Source: a virus
Length of the DNA stretch: 49,016 nt
Strand: one strand, 5' to 3'
IMG/VR virus record: IMGVR_UViG_3300012936_006652
Coordinates: 1 to 49,016 of that record
In this document: one piece after another, positions 29,266 through 37,701 of the stretch
Numbering within the stretch: position 1 is the first letter of the stretch
Layout of the letters: the number at the start of each line of letters is the position of its first letter
Position numbers and translations under genes: made by a program
Notes under the pieces: generated by a model
Databases searched by the model: none
What the model saw: the letters and a program-made list of their open reading frames with translations, nothing else
What the model was told of the DNA's origin: nothing

Positions 29266-30866
29266 TGGTTATTTATGATTTATTAAATACAGTTGACTTT
29301 GACTTAAATATTAAAGAAAAGTTTGTTTATAATTTTTACAATAACGATGAAACAACAGTTGACGATAACAATATTTCTAATAAACAAAATGATTCTCATA
29401 GACATATAGAACTAAACATTAGAAATATATCTTCTTATGATAGAAGAATATCACAGTATTTTGCCAATATTGATATTACTGAGTTAGAGCAAATTTCAGG
29501 TAAAAAACTAGAAGACAAAGATTTATCGTTTTTTAATAAACTAAACAAAAAAGAAAATTATTTAATAAATTTACAATTAGATAGAAAAGATTTTGAAATT
29601 GACAATATTAATGATTTTTACAATGTAAGTTTAACTTCAAATAGAAATGCAATAGATTTTGTTTCAAGAAATTTTAAAGTAAAAATTAACAAAAGTATTA
29701 AAGATAATTTTTTAATGTCAAATTCTTATCAAAAATTTCTAACAGAAGAAAATATTGACAGTATAGAAAAAATAAATAAGTTAGATAAAAACACTAATTT
29801 AGATCAAACAAATAAAATAAAGTTAAACGAAGACTTTAACGTATACAAAAAAACATCTATATACAATTCTCAAAACGAATTTTATTATTTAAATGTAGGA
29901 TATTTAATAGAAAAATTTGAAAAATCTAAAAATGATTTTATTTTAAAAGACACAAGATTTTTTATAAACAAAAAGCTTAATGAAATTAAAAATCATACTA
30001 GAGAAGAAGAAATAAAAATAACTGACAATTTGAACATATATGATAATTCAGTTAGATATGGAAAAACGTATTTTTATATAGTCTATCCAGTTTTTTTGTT
30101 TACACAACCTTGCAAAAACGACTATCATTTTCTAAATACTTATTTACTTTGTGATTACCCATATAAGACAAATGAAGTTCTTTGTAAAGAATTTAAAAGA
30201 CCTGAAGCACCTTCTTACATAAAATTTCATTATAATGAAAAAGAAAAAAATCTAAAAATAAAATGGGCAAAGCCTATTGAAAAACAAGGTGATATTAAAG
30301 GTTATCAAATATTCAAGAGAGAAAGCTTATCTAGTTCTTATGAACTCTTAAGTCAAATATCTTTTCATAATGAATATGATGCTTATGAAAAAAATAATAA
30401 CATAAGTATGACACAAACAATAAAAACAAAAAAGCATATAAGCGAATACATAGATAACACTTTTAATCCAGGCAAGATTCAAATATATACAATATGCTCA
30501 GTAGACGCACATGGTTATACATCAAATTATGGAAGTCAAATTGCTGTGACATATGATTATCAAAATAAAAAATGTATTTTAGATCAAATTAGTAAGTCAG
30601 GTGCACCATTACACATGCCTAATCTAATGTTACCTAGAAAAACTAAATTTTTTAATAATGATGATTATATAGTCAGCAATACACCTTATGAGAAAAATGT
30701 AAATAAGTTTACACTATATATAACGCCAGAGTCACATAGCATCATAAAAAATAATGCTTCAGTAACTAAATTGCTAAGAGATAATTATAAGTTAAGCATA
30801 TATAAATTAGAAAATGGTGAAAATGTTGTTAAAGACATTAATATAAAAAATTTTAACAGAGAGTAA
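29265..30866 (+). CDS. Virion protein with fibronectin type III-like domain
   Basis: A 533-residue protein. Residues about 312-430 read as an FN3 domain: RPEAPSYIKFHYNEKEKNLK, the core Trp in KIKWAKP (331-337), then IKGYQIFKRE (344-353) with the conserved Y and strand C', and IQIYTICSVDAHGYTSNYG (405-423), the usual F/G-strand end. The segment at 263-278 (VRYGKTYFYIVYPVFL) resembles the end of a second, more divergent FN3. FN3 domains are common in phage tail and baseplate proteins as spacers or weak carbohydrate binders. The N-terminal 250 residues are unassigned. It is the last gene before a 67-base gap with a candidate late promoter, so it probably closes the giant-gene transcription unit. 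The domain is clear; the role is inferred. Confidence 0.7.
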   Translation: MVIYDLLNTVDFDLNIKEKFVYNFYNNDETTVDDNNISNKQNDSHRHIELNIRNISSYDRRISQYFANIDITELEQISGKKLEDKDLSFFNKLNKKENYLINLQLDRKDFEIDNINDFYNVSLTSNRNAIDFVSRNFKVKINKSIKDNFLMSNSYQKFLTEENIDSIEKINKLDKNTNLDQTNKIKLNEDFNVYKKTSIYNSQNEFYYLNVGYLIEKFEKSKNDFILKDTRFFINKKLNEIKNHTREEEIKITDNLNIYDNSVRYGKTYFYIVYPVFLFTQPCKNDYHFLNTYLLCDYPYKTNEVLCKEFKRPEAPSYIKFHYNEKEKNLKIKWAKPIEKQGDIKGYQIFKRESLSSSYELLSQISFHNEYDAYEKNNNISMTQTIKTKKHISEYIDNTFNPGKIQIYTICSVDAHGYTSNYGSQIAVTYDYQNKKCILDQISKSGAPLHMPNLMLPRKTKFFNNDDYIVSNTPYEKNVNKFTLYITPESHSIIKNNASVTKLLRDNYKLSIYKLENGENVVKDINIKNFNRE

Positions 30867-30901
30867 TTTTATTAAAATTTAACCTTTAGTTAGAATAAGT
30901 T

Positions 30902-30910
30902 ATATTTACT
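30902..30910 (+). promoter_or_regulatory. Candidate late promoter element (ATATTTACT)
   Basis: ATATTTACT at 30902-30910 lies 23 bases before the ATG at 30934, in one of the few real intergenic gaps (67 bases). It differs by one base from ATATTTATT found at 41080, 47514 and 47849. With a gp55-like sigma factor encoded in the window, a single -10-like late promoter element without a -35 box is plausible. AAAGAAAGG follows as the ribosome binding site region. The evidence is recurrence and position only. Confidence 0.35.
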
Positions 30911-30933
30911 AAAAAGAAAGGTATTACTTTAGA

Positions 30934-31692
30934 ATGGGTTTTTTAAATCACGCTACAAATAATATAATTATCGATGCAGTTTTAACTGAAAGAGGTAGAG
31001 AATTATTGTCAAGAAATGATGGTTCTTTTAATGTTGCAGCTTTTGCATTCGGTGATGATGAAGTTGATTACTCTATTATTAAAAAATATGGTTTGACAAT
31101 TGGAAAAGAAAAAATTGAGAAAAATACTCCAGTTTTTGAAGCAAATCCAAATGAAAATATTTCTATAAAGCATCCTTTAATTTCTTTTCCAAATCCTTTG
31201 ACAAGAATACTAGAAATACCAACTCTAGTTAGAGATGATGATGCTAATAACAGCACGATTCAAATGTTTGATACAAGATCCTTAGAGAATAGCAGTGCTG
31301 ATATTGTTCAAACTGTTGTTGTTAAAAATTCTATAAATTCTACAGGAATATCTATATTAGATGATAACATTACAGATAGTAGATTTCTTGTTAAAATGCA
31401 TGGATCTTTATTAAAAATGCAAAATGGTACATTTATTGATACAGACTTAAATAATGTTGACACATATGAAATATCAACTGATATTGCTTCGAATCCTGCA
31501 TGGGATAATCAAATTAGTGCTAGTATTTCTTTTTATTCAATAGGCGTAGTTTCATCTTCTTCTTTTGAAGAGTTTTCAACTATTTCAGATGTTAATAAAA
31601 TTAACACTTCTATTCAAGTTATCGGTGAGTCTTCTGGAGCAAATATTGTAATACCTGTTACAATAACAAAAAGAACTACAAATGTCGCTTAA
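30934..31692 (+). CDS. Virion protein with DAxLTExGRELL N-terminal module
   Basis: A 252-residue protein. The N-terminus IIDAVLTERGRELLSRNDGS, followed by FAFGDDEVDYSIIKKYG, is a pattern I recall from structural proteins of several tailed phages and is shared with the protein at 20731. The remaining part is beta-rich, with VRDDDANNSTIQMFDTRSLE and a C-terminal Ig-like run (IQVIGESSGANIVIPVTITK). The composition is less Asn/Lys-rich than the giant genes upstream, which suggests a well-expressed, compactly folded virion protein. A candidate late promoter lies directly upstream, and the next gene follows after 19 bases, so 30934-36156 may be a separately transcribed unit. Likely a tail or fibre component; function not shown. 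Confidence 0.65.
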   Translation: MGFLNHATNNIIIDAVLTERGRELLSRNDGSFNVAAFAFGDDEVDYSIIKKYGLTIGKEKIEKNTPVFEANPNENISIKHPLISFPNPLTRILEIPTLVRDDDANNSTIQMFDTRSLENSSADIVQTVVVKNSINSTGISILDDNITDSRFLVKMHGSLLKMQNGTFIDTDLNNVDTYEISTDIASNPAWDNQISASISFYSIGVVSSSSFEEFSTISDVNKINTSIQVIGESSGANIVIPVTITKRTTNVA

Positions 31693-31711
31693 AAATTAAG
31701 GAATATTTATT

Positions 31712-33319
31712 ATGGCAGTAAAATTAACAGGATCTTTTATAACAATTGATCAGAGTAATATTAATACATCTAAAACATCAGTTCAACAACTTGTAGATAT
31801 TGTTCAAACAGATATAGCAAGTACAGATTCTACTACAAGAAAATCATACGAAGTTTTTACTAGTGGTGGAATAGATCAAAACCCAATTACAAGCTCTTTA
31901 TATCAAACAGTATTTGATCAAGAGTTTACTCTAGGAACTGCAAATCCTTTATTTGATATTACTATTGGTTCATATTTGGAAAGAGCTGCTAATGGTGATT
32001 TAACTCTTAATGGTTTAACACCTACAGAAGATGCTGGAGGTAAGTTAACTGGATTTAACAGTTCAACACCAATGATGAGAGAAAAATCAAATATATATAG
32101 ACAATTTGCTCAAAATTTACTAGGTGATGCAAACTCAGCTTTTTTTACGTCACATGATGCATTATTTACGCAAACAGAAGACGATGGAGTAGTAGCTGCT
32201 TCTGGTACTTTGGCAAAGAAAATTAAAGGTGCTGTTTTTATTTGCTTTAGAAGATTATTTACGAGAGACAATATATTCAAAGGATCTTTTGGAATTAGAA
32301 TTCATAAGAGTGCATCAAAGCTTTACTCAGAGTTTTTAAATCAAGATGATGTTAGCATTAGAACCACAGGTACACAAGTAACAAACTTAATTCAGCAAGC
32401 AGATATTAATGAAGCTGACGGTAATGATTCGATTGTAATTTCTGATACAATTGCAGCAACAAATACTAGCGTGAGTCCTGTATATGGTGAAGTTTCTACA
32501 CTAAGTGATAGTAGTGGAAATCATGTAGGTGTTATTTTTTATGATAGCGGAATTATAGTTTTAGATGTAGAAAGAACTTTTGATAGTACACAGTTTATTC
32601 GAGGAGAGATTAACTCTACTAGAACAGAAGCTGCTAATCCATCAACTATTGATACTGCAGGTCCTTTTGCTATATACGGTTATCTTGACGGAGAAGCTAT
32701 TGGAGATGCTGGCTGGTATTATCCAGTTTTTGCTACAGATAATTCAGAAGGCTCAAGATTAAGTTATAGTAATTTTAATTTTGTCGACAGTAGTGGAAAC
32801 GAATCTGTTGTTGCAAATATTTTTTATGCAGCTAATAGCGTTACAGTTGCAGGTGCAAGACCTAGTAGTGGTTTATATCCTGCTTGGAGTGGAGATAATA
32901 ACAACACTTACTATGCAAACTTTGAAGCAGACGATGGTGAAACTTTACATAATGGTAATTTGTATCCAAGCTTATGGACTAGCGGCACAATTGATGAAGT
33001 TTTAGACCACTTATGTGTTACAAGATTTGGAAGAGATACATTATCTGCGATGTCATTTAGAAACGAAACAGTAATAAATTCTTCTCTTGTTTTTTGTAGA
33101 GCAGCACCAACACAACTAAATTATTCAACTAATCCTACTTATACTGATGCAGATGGTAAAATTGTAGCAGTTACTCAACAAGGTGAACCTTTCTGCTTTG
33201 TGACTACAGTAGGACTTTATGATGCTGAAGGTGATTTATTAGCTGTTGCAAAGACTAGTAGACCTATTGAGAAGAACCCAGAAACTGACTTGTCAATTAG
33301 AATTAGACTAGACTACTAG
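31712..33319 (+). CDS. Probable tail/fibre virion protein with shared IFY...AKxxRP C-terminal module
   Basis: A 535-residue protein rich in Ala, Thr, Ser, Gly and Asp, unlike the Asn/Lys-rich neighbours. It carries NHVGVIFYDSGIIVLD (about 270-285) and the C-terminal VTTVGLYDAEGDLLAVAK, then TSRPIEKNPETDLSIRIRLD. The same two elements, in the same order, end the protein at 33328 (VGHIFYKEGIVSLN and ITDINLHDENLNIVAKAK). Between them this protein has an extra beta-rich insert of about 200 residues (YGYLDGEAIGDAGWYYPVF, SGLYPAWSGDNNNTYYANF). There is no sheath or tube signature, so I do not call it the tail sheath. The ribosome binding site AAGGA is at 31698-31702. Composition suggests an abundant or surface-exposed virion protein; a fibre or attachment role is inferred. 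Confidence 0.65.
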   Translation: MAVKLTGSFITIDQSNINTSKTSVQQLVDIVQTDIASTDSTTRKSYEVFTSGGIDQNPITSSLYQTVFDQEFTLGTANPLFDITIGSYLERAANGDLTLNGLTPTEDAGGKLTGFNSSTPMMREKSNIYRQFAQNLLGDANSAFFTSHDALFTQTEDDGVVAASGTLAKKIKGAVFICFRRLFTRDNIFKGSFGIRIHKSASKLYSEFLNQDDVSIRTTGTQVTNLIQQADINEADGNDSIVISDTIAATNTSVSPVYGEVSTLSDSSGNHVGVIFYDSGIIVLDVERTFDSTQFIRGEINSTRTEAANPSTIDTAGPFAIYGYLDGEAIGDAGWYYPVFATDNSEGSRLSYSNFNFVDSSGNESVVANIFYAANSVTVAGARPSSGLYPAWSGDNNNTYYANFEADDGETLHNGNLYPSLWTSGTIDEVLDHLCVTRFGRDTLSAMSFRNETVINSSLVFCRAAPTQLNYSTNPTYTDADGKIVAVTQQGEPFCFVTTVGLYDAEGDLLAVAKTSRPIEKNPETDLSIRIRLDY

Positions 33320-33327
33320 GATAAAAA

Positions 33328-36156
33328 ATGACTCTAATACCTTTAAATTATAAAAATTTTGTAAAAAACAAAATAAAAAATACTATAAAGGTAAATTATA
33401 TAAATACAGATAATTTAACTTGGGAGTATGATCAAAATATTAACTCTAAAAGTTTACTTAATTCTGATTATTTTTCAGATATTACTGATGAAGAATGTAA
33501 CTTAGACAGTCAAGATGCAAATCTAGAAAATAAAAAAAGTAATATAAAATCTTTTTTATCTTTTATTCAAGACGATCAATTACAAATTAGTGATTATTTT
33601 CAAAAAAAAGATCAAATAATTCATAGTAATAGTCTAACAAATGATAATTTAAAAAGCTTTAATTTTAGAAATAGATATAAAATAGAAAGAATTAATCAAA
33701 AATTCTTACCGCAAAGCTTTGAGTTACAAAAGAAGAATTATGTTAAAAATAATCTTTATAAAGATTATAGAGAAAACTATTCTTTAGATTATTATAATGA
33801 ACTTAATTTTGGTTTTTGCAACTGGAATACAATAAATTTCTTTTCTCAAAAGTTTGAAAATAACTTACATCACAGTAATTGTATTATTTGGCCTAACCCA
33901 AAAAACGATAATAATAAAAACAATTATAATTTTATCAATAACAGCTTCAACTTTAGTTGTTATTTAAATCTTAGAAAAAATTATAGTAATTATGAAAACC
34001 CAGAATGCTTAATTCACATACCAGATAGACTTTCAATTTATATTATTAAATCATATGATACTGAAACTCATAGAATAGGTATTATTTTAGGTCAAAATTC
34101 AAGAAAAAAGCTTACATCTTTTGAAGCTTTAAACTTTCAAAGTACAAGCAGACAAACAATTAAATCAGAAGGTGTACACGTTACTTCTGATTTAAACATT
34201 ATTAATAATACATGGTATAACTTAAGTTTTAATCATTATTTAAACAGCGATAATTCTGTTAATATTGAAATATATGTTGATGGTCAAATCTTAGATAGTG
34301 TTTTACTAGATCAAACAAAGGAATTTGGATTTACTGATAGCTATATATGTTTAGGTAATAAACCTGAATATCAAGATTCTGTAAACTATAATCACATATT
34401 TCATCAATTCTTTAGTAGGTCTTTTGATAAAGATATATCTTTGGGTAGTAATAATATCTTTGTAAAAGATTTAAATATTGATGTAAATGATGTAAGTTAT
34501 TTAGGAAATGTTACATTTGAAAACAATAACAATTTAAGTGCAGAGTCTTTTCATGGCGAAATTCATGATATTAGATTTTATTCTGAAGTATTAACAGAAG
34601 AGAAAATACTATTTAATAAAGAGAACAGCATTTCATCTTTACAAGAAGAAATCAATAATCATTCTTTATCTTTTTATGTTCCTGTATTTTATATACCTTC
34701 TTATTCAAAAAGAAAAGGACCAATAAATGGATCTGGTGACAAATTAAACTTAAGATATGCTTGTATTTACAATCCTTTTTTAGCAAACGCTTGTGGTGGA
34801 TTAGAAGTATCAGTAGAAAATTACTTAATTGATTTTGTAAATCAGTCAAAACCAAATGTGGTTATTGGAGGAAAACAATCATCTTTTGTATGGGAAGACT
34901 TTACTGCCAATTCAATATCAAGCTTAACAAGCAGTACATCAGATATATCTGATATTAAAACAGGTGAAACACTACAAAGTATTTATAATAAAAATTTAGT
35001 TAATGATCCTACCAATAATTTAAATAACAATCTTTCTTATAGAAATTTATTTATTTTACCTAATGATAATGGAATACAAAAAGTATTTTTTAGTTTGATT
35101 AACGAATTTGTAAACAATTATCAAGAAAAGTATGATGCAAATAAAATTAATTTAGAAAAAAACTATAATATTAGTATTGAAGACATATCTCTTTCAAGTA
35201 ACTACAATAATTCTTGGAGCTTTGATGATACCAAGTCTAATAATATGCCTAATATTATTGATAACAATCTAGATAGTTTTACTATTTCTAAAAATAACAT
35301 TAACAGCGAATTTAACTTAACAAATGATGTTTTATTTAACTTAAGTAATATTATATTTCATGATGATAGAATTACAGATATTACAAATATTAAAAATTCT
35401 ATAGATAATAGTTTTAAAAATAAATACTTAAGGTGTAAAGAAATATATCCTTTAATAGAAAGCAATCCAGTATTAAGAAACTATAAACAAGAAACTGAAG
35501 AGTTGTATTTAAGTTCTGATAATGTTTATCACACAGAAAAATTAGAATATTCAGATGATGTAATAAGTTATTTAAAATTACCAATACCATACTCAGTTAT
35601 TAATAAAGATTATGATAGCTTATTTATAAGTATTTTTGATGTTTCTAGTAAATTGTACAATAAAAAAATTAATAAAAATTCTTTTTCTATTACTGATACT
35701 AATATTTATACAACAAATAATAATGTTACACTAAGCTTTTATGAAAATAAAAAAGGTTTAGTTTACAGAAAAGATTGTTTATCAAAGGTTGCTGATTGGA
35801 ACTACGTAGGACATATTTTTTATAAAGAAGGTATAGTTTCTTTAAATAGACCTGAACTAATATATTTTGGTCAAGAAAACTTTACTTGTAGTTTTGAAAC
35901 TGATTTTTCTATGTTTGTTCATGAAATTAATATTCCAGTAGACAAAGGATATTTTGATAGTTCTTTAAACAATACATACAATGCAGACTTAAGACAAGAT
36001 GAAAGTGCATTTAACTCTGAAGAAAAATTTGTTTATATTACAGATATAAACTTGCATGATGAAAATCTAAATATTGTTGCGAAAGCTAAACTAGCTAGAC
36101 CTGCGCCTAAAAAGAAATCAGATGCAATACTCTTTAGACTTAAAATGGACTATTAA
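33328..36156 (+). CDS. Large virion protein with LamG-like domain and shared C-terminal module
   Basis: A 942-residue protein. Residues about 205-430 form a LamG/concanavalin-like domain: FNFSCYLNLRKNY, LSIYIIKSYD, NTWYNLSFNHYLN, VNIEIYVDGQILDSVLLDQ, SYICLGNKPEY and FHGEIHDIRFYSEVLTEEKI. This is the order of strands and the closing I-x-D-x-R-x-Y-S-x-x-L-T motif usual for the fold. The C-terminal 120 residues match the end of the protein at 31712. LamG domains bind glycans or proteins, so this is a candidate adhesin or fibre protein acting at the cell surface. The last codon overlaps the start of the RuvC-like gene by one base (TAATG), coupling a structural gene to a recombination gene, which is unusual. 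Confidence 0.7.
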   Translation: MTLIPLNYKNFVKNKIKNTIKVNYINTDNLTWEYDQNINSKSLLNSDYFSDITDEECNLDSQDANLENKKSNIKSFLSFIQDDQLQISDYFQKKDQIIHSNSLTNDNLKSFNFRNRYKIERINQKFLPQSFELQKKNYVKNNLYKDYRENYSLDYYNELNFGFCNWNTINFFSQKFENNLHHSNCIIWPNPKNDNNKNNYNFINNSFNFSCYLNLRKNYSNYENPECLIHIPDRLSIYIIKSYDTETHRIGIILGQNSRKKLTSFEALNFQSTSRQTIKSEGVHVTSDLNIINNTWYNLSFNHYLNSDNSVNIEIYVDGQILDSVLLDQTKEFGFTDSYICLGNKPEYQDSVNYNHIFHQFFSRSFDKDISLGSNNIFVKDLNIDVNDVSYLGNVTFENNNNLSAESFHGEIHDIRFYSEVLTEEKILFNKENSISSLQEEINNHSLSFYVPVFYIPSYSKRKGPINGSGDKLNLRYACIYNPFLANACGGLEVSVENYLIDFVNQSKPNVVIGGKQSSFVWEDFTANSISSLTSSTSDISDIKTGETLQSIYNKNLVNDPTNNLNNNLSYRNLFILPNDNGIQKVFFSLINEFVNNYQEKYDANKINLEKNYNISIEDISLSSNYNNSWSFDDTKSNNMPNIIDNNLDSFTISKNNINSEFNLTNDVLFNLSNIIFHDDRITDITNIKNSIDNSFKNKYLRCKEIYPLIESNPVLRNYKQETEELYLSSDNVYHTEKLEYSDDVISYLKLPIPYSVINKDYDSLFISIFDVSSKLYNKKINKNSFSITDTNIYTTNNNVTLSFYENKKGLVYRKDCLSKVADWNYVGHIFYKEGIVSLNRPELIYFGQENFTCSFETDFSMFVHEINIPVDKGYFDSSLNNTYNADLRQDESAFNSEEKFVYITDINLHDENLNIVAKAKLARPAPKKKSDAILFRLKMDY

Positions 36157-36731
36157 TGGATAAAATAAAATATATAGTAGGTTTAGATATTTCTACTTCA
36201 ATTATAGGAATGTCTTTATTTAAAAACAATAATTTAGTTAAGTTAATGCATGTTGATTTAACAAAGACGAAGTGCATGTTTGACAAAGCAAATAAATTCG
36301 AAGAAGAGTTTAATCAGAAAATACTTACAGATATTGAAGGTAATTCTTTAAAAATTAGTGAAATTTATATTGAAGATACCTTGCAAAGCTTTAGTAGAGG
36401 TTTATCTTCAGCAAGAACATTAATGCAACTTTCAAGATTTAATGGTATAGTATCAAATATATCTTTCAGAATGACTAAAATAAAGCCAGTTTTTATTAAT
36501 GTTAACACAGCAAGGAAAACATTAGGAATTAAAATAGATAAAAACTCTAATAAAGATAAAAAAGAACAAATAATGGAATGGGTTGACTCTGATTTAGGAG
36601 GATATAATTGGCCTACAAAAATTATTTCACGAGGGCCTAATAAAGGACATGTAAAATATGAAAAATTTTGTTATGATATAGCAGACGCATATGTAATTTG
36701 TAAAGCTGGTATCATAATAAAAAATGAATAA
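36156..36731 (+). CDS. RuvC-like Holliday junction resolvase
   Basis: A 191-residue protein with the RNase H-like RuvC plan: GLDISTSIIGMSLF at 9-22 (D11 on the first strand), IYIEDTLQSFSRG at 70-82 (E73 on strand 4), INVNTARKTLGIK at 114-126, and FCYDIADAYVICKAG at 171-185 (D174 and D177). The four acidic residues would bind two metal ions and cut four-way junctions symmetrically, clearing branched DNA before packaging. T4 uses an unrelated enzyme, endonuclease VII (gp49), for this step. The gene is joined to the upstream fibre gene by a one-base overlap and overlaps the primase gene by 8 bases. Length is slightly above bacterial RuvC. The family call is firm; the in vivo substrate is inferred. 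Confidence 0.85.
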   Translation: MDKIKYIVGLDISTSIIGMSLFKNNNLVKLMHVDLTKTKCMFDKANKFEEEFNQKILTDIEGNSLKISEIYIEDTLQSFSRGLSSARTLMQLSRFNGIVSNISFRMTKIKPVFINVNTARKTLGIKIDKNSNKDKKEQIMEWVDSDLGGYNWPTKIISRGPNKGHVKYEKFCYDIADAYVICKAGIIIKNE

Positions 36732-37692
36732 ATTAAATAAAAGATTAGATTTTTTCGATAGTTTTTTAAAAAATTATCATTTATCAAAGGACGGTGTAAA
36801 TTTAAACGTTTGGTGTCCTTTTTGTAATAATCCAAATAAACATAAACTTAAACTAGTAATTCACTTAGAAAAATGCTTTTGGCATTGCTGGGTTTGTGAT
36901 AAAAAAGGTTCTAACGTTTCTTATCTCATCAATAAAATAAACAAAAACGTTACTATTCCAAATGGTTTATTTTATAAAAGAAATAACACTAACAGTTTTG
37001 ACTTGTTTGGTGAAGAAGAAGTAATTGAAGAGCTAGATCCTGTTTTTTTACCTGAAAATTTTCAATTTTTTATAGATAACTTTAATCCTGCTTCTCCTGA
37101 TGCAAGAGAAGTTTTTAAATATGCATTAAATCGAGGAACAAATAAGCATAAACTTTGTATGTTAAGAATGGGATTTTCAACTTCCAATGATTTTAGAAGA
37201 TTTTTAATTATGCCTTCATATGACGAAAAAGGTGAATTAAATTATTTTGTCTCTAGAAATATTGATGTTGATACAAGTTGTGGATATAAATATAAAAATG
37301 CAACAATACCAAAAAAACACATTATTTTTAATGAAATTAATATTGATTGGAGTATTCCTTTAACAATTGTTGAAGGTCCTTTGGACTTATTAAAAACAAA
37401 TGATAATGCAACTTGTTTATTAGGATCATCACTTACAGAAGATATGTTGCTTTTTAAAAAAATAGTTAAAAATAAAACAGATATAAAATTAGCGCTAGAT
37501 AGTGATGCATATTCTAAGGCAATTAAAATTGCAAAAACACTTTCAGCATATGACGTAAAAGTAGATATTCTAGATACTAGAGGACCTGATGATATTGGTG
37601 ATATGTCTAGAGATCATTTTAATAAAATATACAGTGAATCTAAAGAATATACAGAAGAAGACTCGCTGCTATCAAAAATAAGAATGTTATAG
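36724..37692 (+). CDS. DNA primase, DnaG-type (zinc finger plus Toprim)
   Basis: A 322-residue primase. The N-terminal zinc-binding part has CPFC (C31, C34) and CFWHCWVC (C51, C55, C58), matching the CHC2-type finger that reads the template; C55 and C58 are the likely second pair. A middle part follows, then the Toprim fold: TIVEGPLDLL at 214-223 with E217 and D221, and KLALDSDAY at 255-263 with D259 and D261 as metal ligands, then DTRGPDDIGDMSRD near 284-297. It would make RNA primers for the lagging strand, working with a replicative helicase that is not encoded in this window. Length is similar to T4 gp61 (342). It lies between the resolvase and the Mre11-Rad50 fusion, forming a DNA-metabolism cassette. 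Confidence 0.9.
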   Translation: MNKLNKRLDFFDSFLKNYHLSKDGVNLNVWCPFCNNPNKHKLKLVIHLEKCFWHCWVCDKKGSNVSYLINKINKNVTIPNGLFYKRNNTNSFDLFGEEEVIEELDPVFLPENFQFFIDNFNPASPDAREVFKYALNRGTNKHKLCMLRMGFSTSNDFRRFLIMPSYDEKGELNYFVSRNIDVDTSCGYKYKNATIPKKHIIFNEINIDWSIPLTIVEGPLDLLKTNDNATCLLGSSLTEDMLLFKKIVKNKTDIKLALDSDAYSKAIKIAKTLSAYDVKVDILDTRGPDDIGDMSRDHFNKIYSESKEYTEEDSLLSKIRML

Positions 37693-37701
37693 GAAAATTA
37701 A

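Noticed and set aside
30855-30885. AT-only inverted repeat AATTTTATTAAAATT after the FN3 gene as a terminator
   Set aside because: No GC stem and no clear T run after it; such palindromes are expected by chance at this base composition.
31703-31711. Another exact ATATTTATT, before the gene at 31712
   Set aside because: It lies between the AAGGA ribosome binding site and the ATG, so transcription from it would begin inside the gene. It shows that chance copies of the motif occur in this AT-rich DNA.
32580-33005. Two short + strand frames (60 and 74 codons) inside the 31712 gene
   Set aside because: Alternative-frame readings of an uninterrupted long gene; Leu/Val/Gln-rich with no ribosome binding site.
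31712-33319. Possible tail sheath protein
   Set aside because: No sheath C-terminal signature; its C-terminal module is shared with the LamG fibre-like protein instead.
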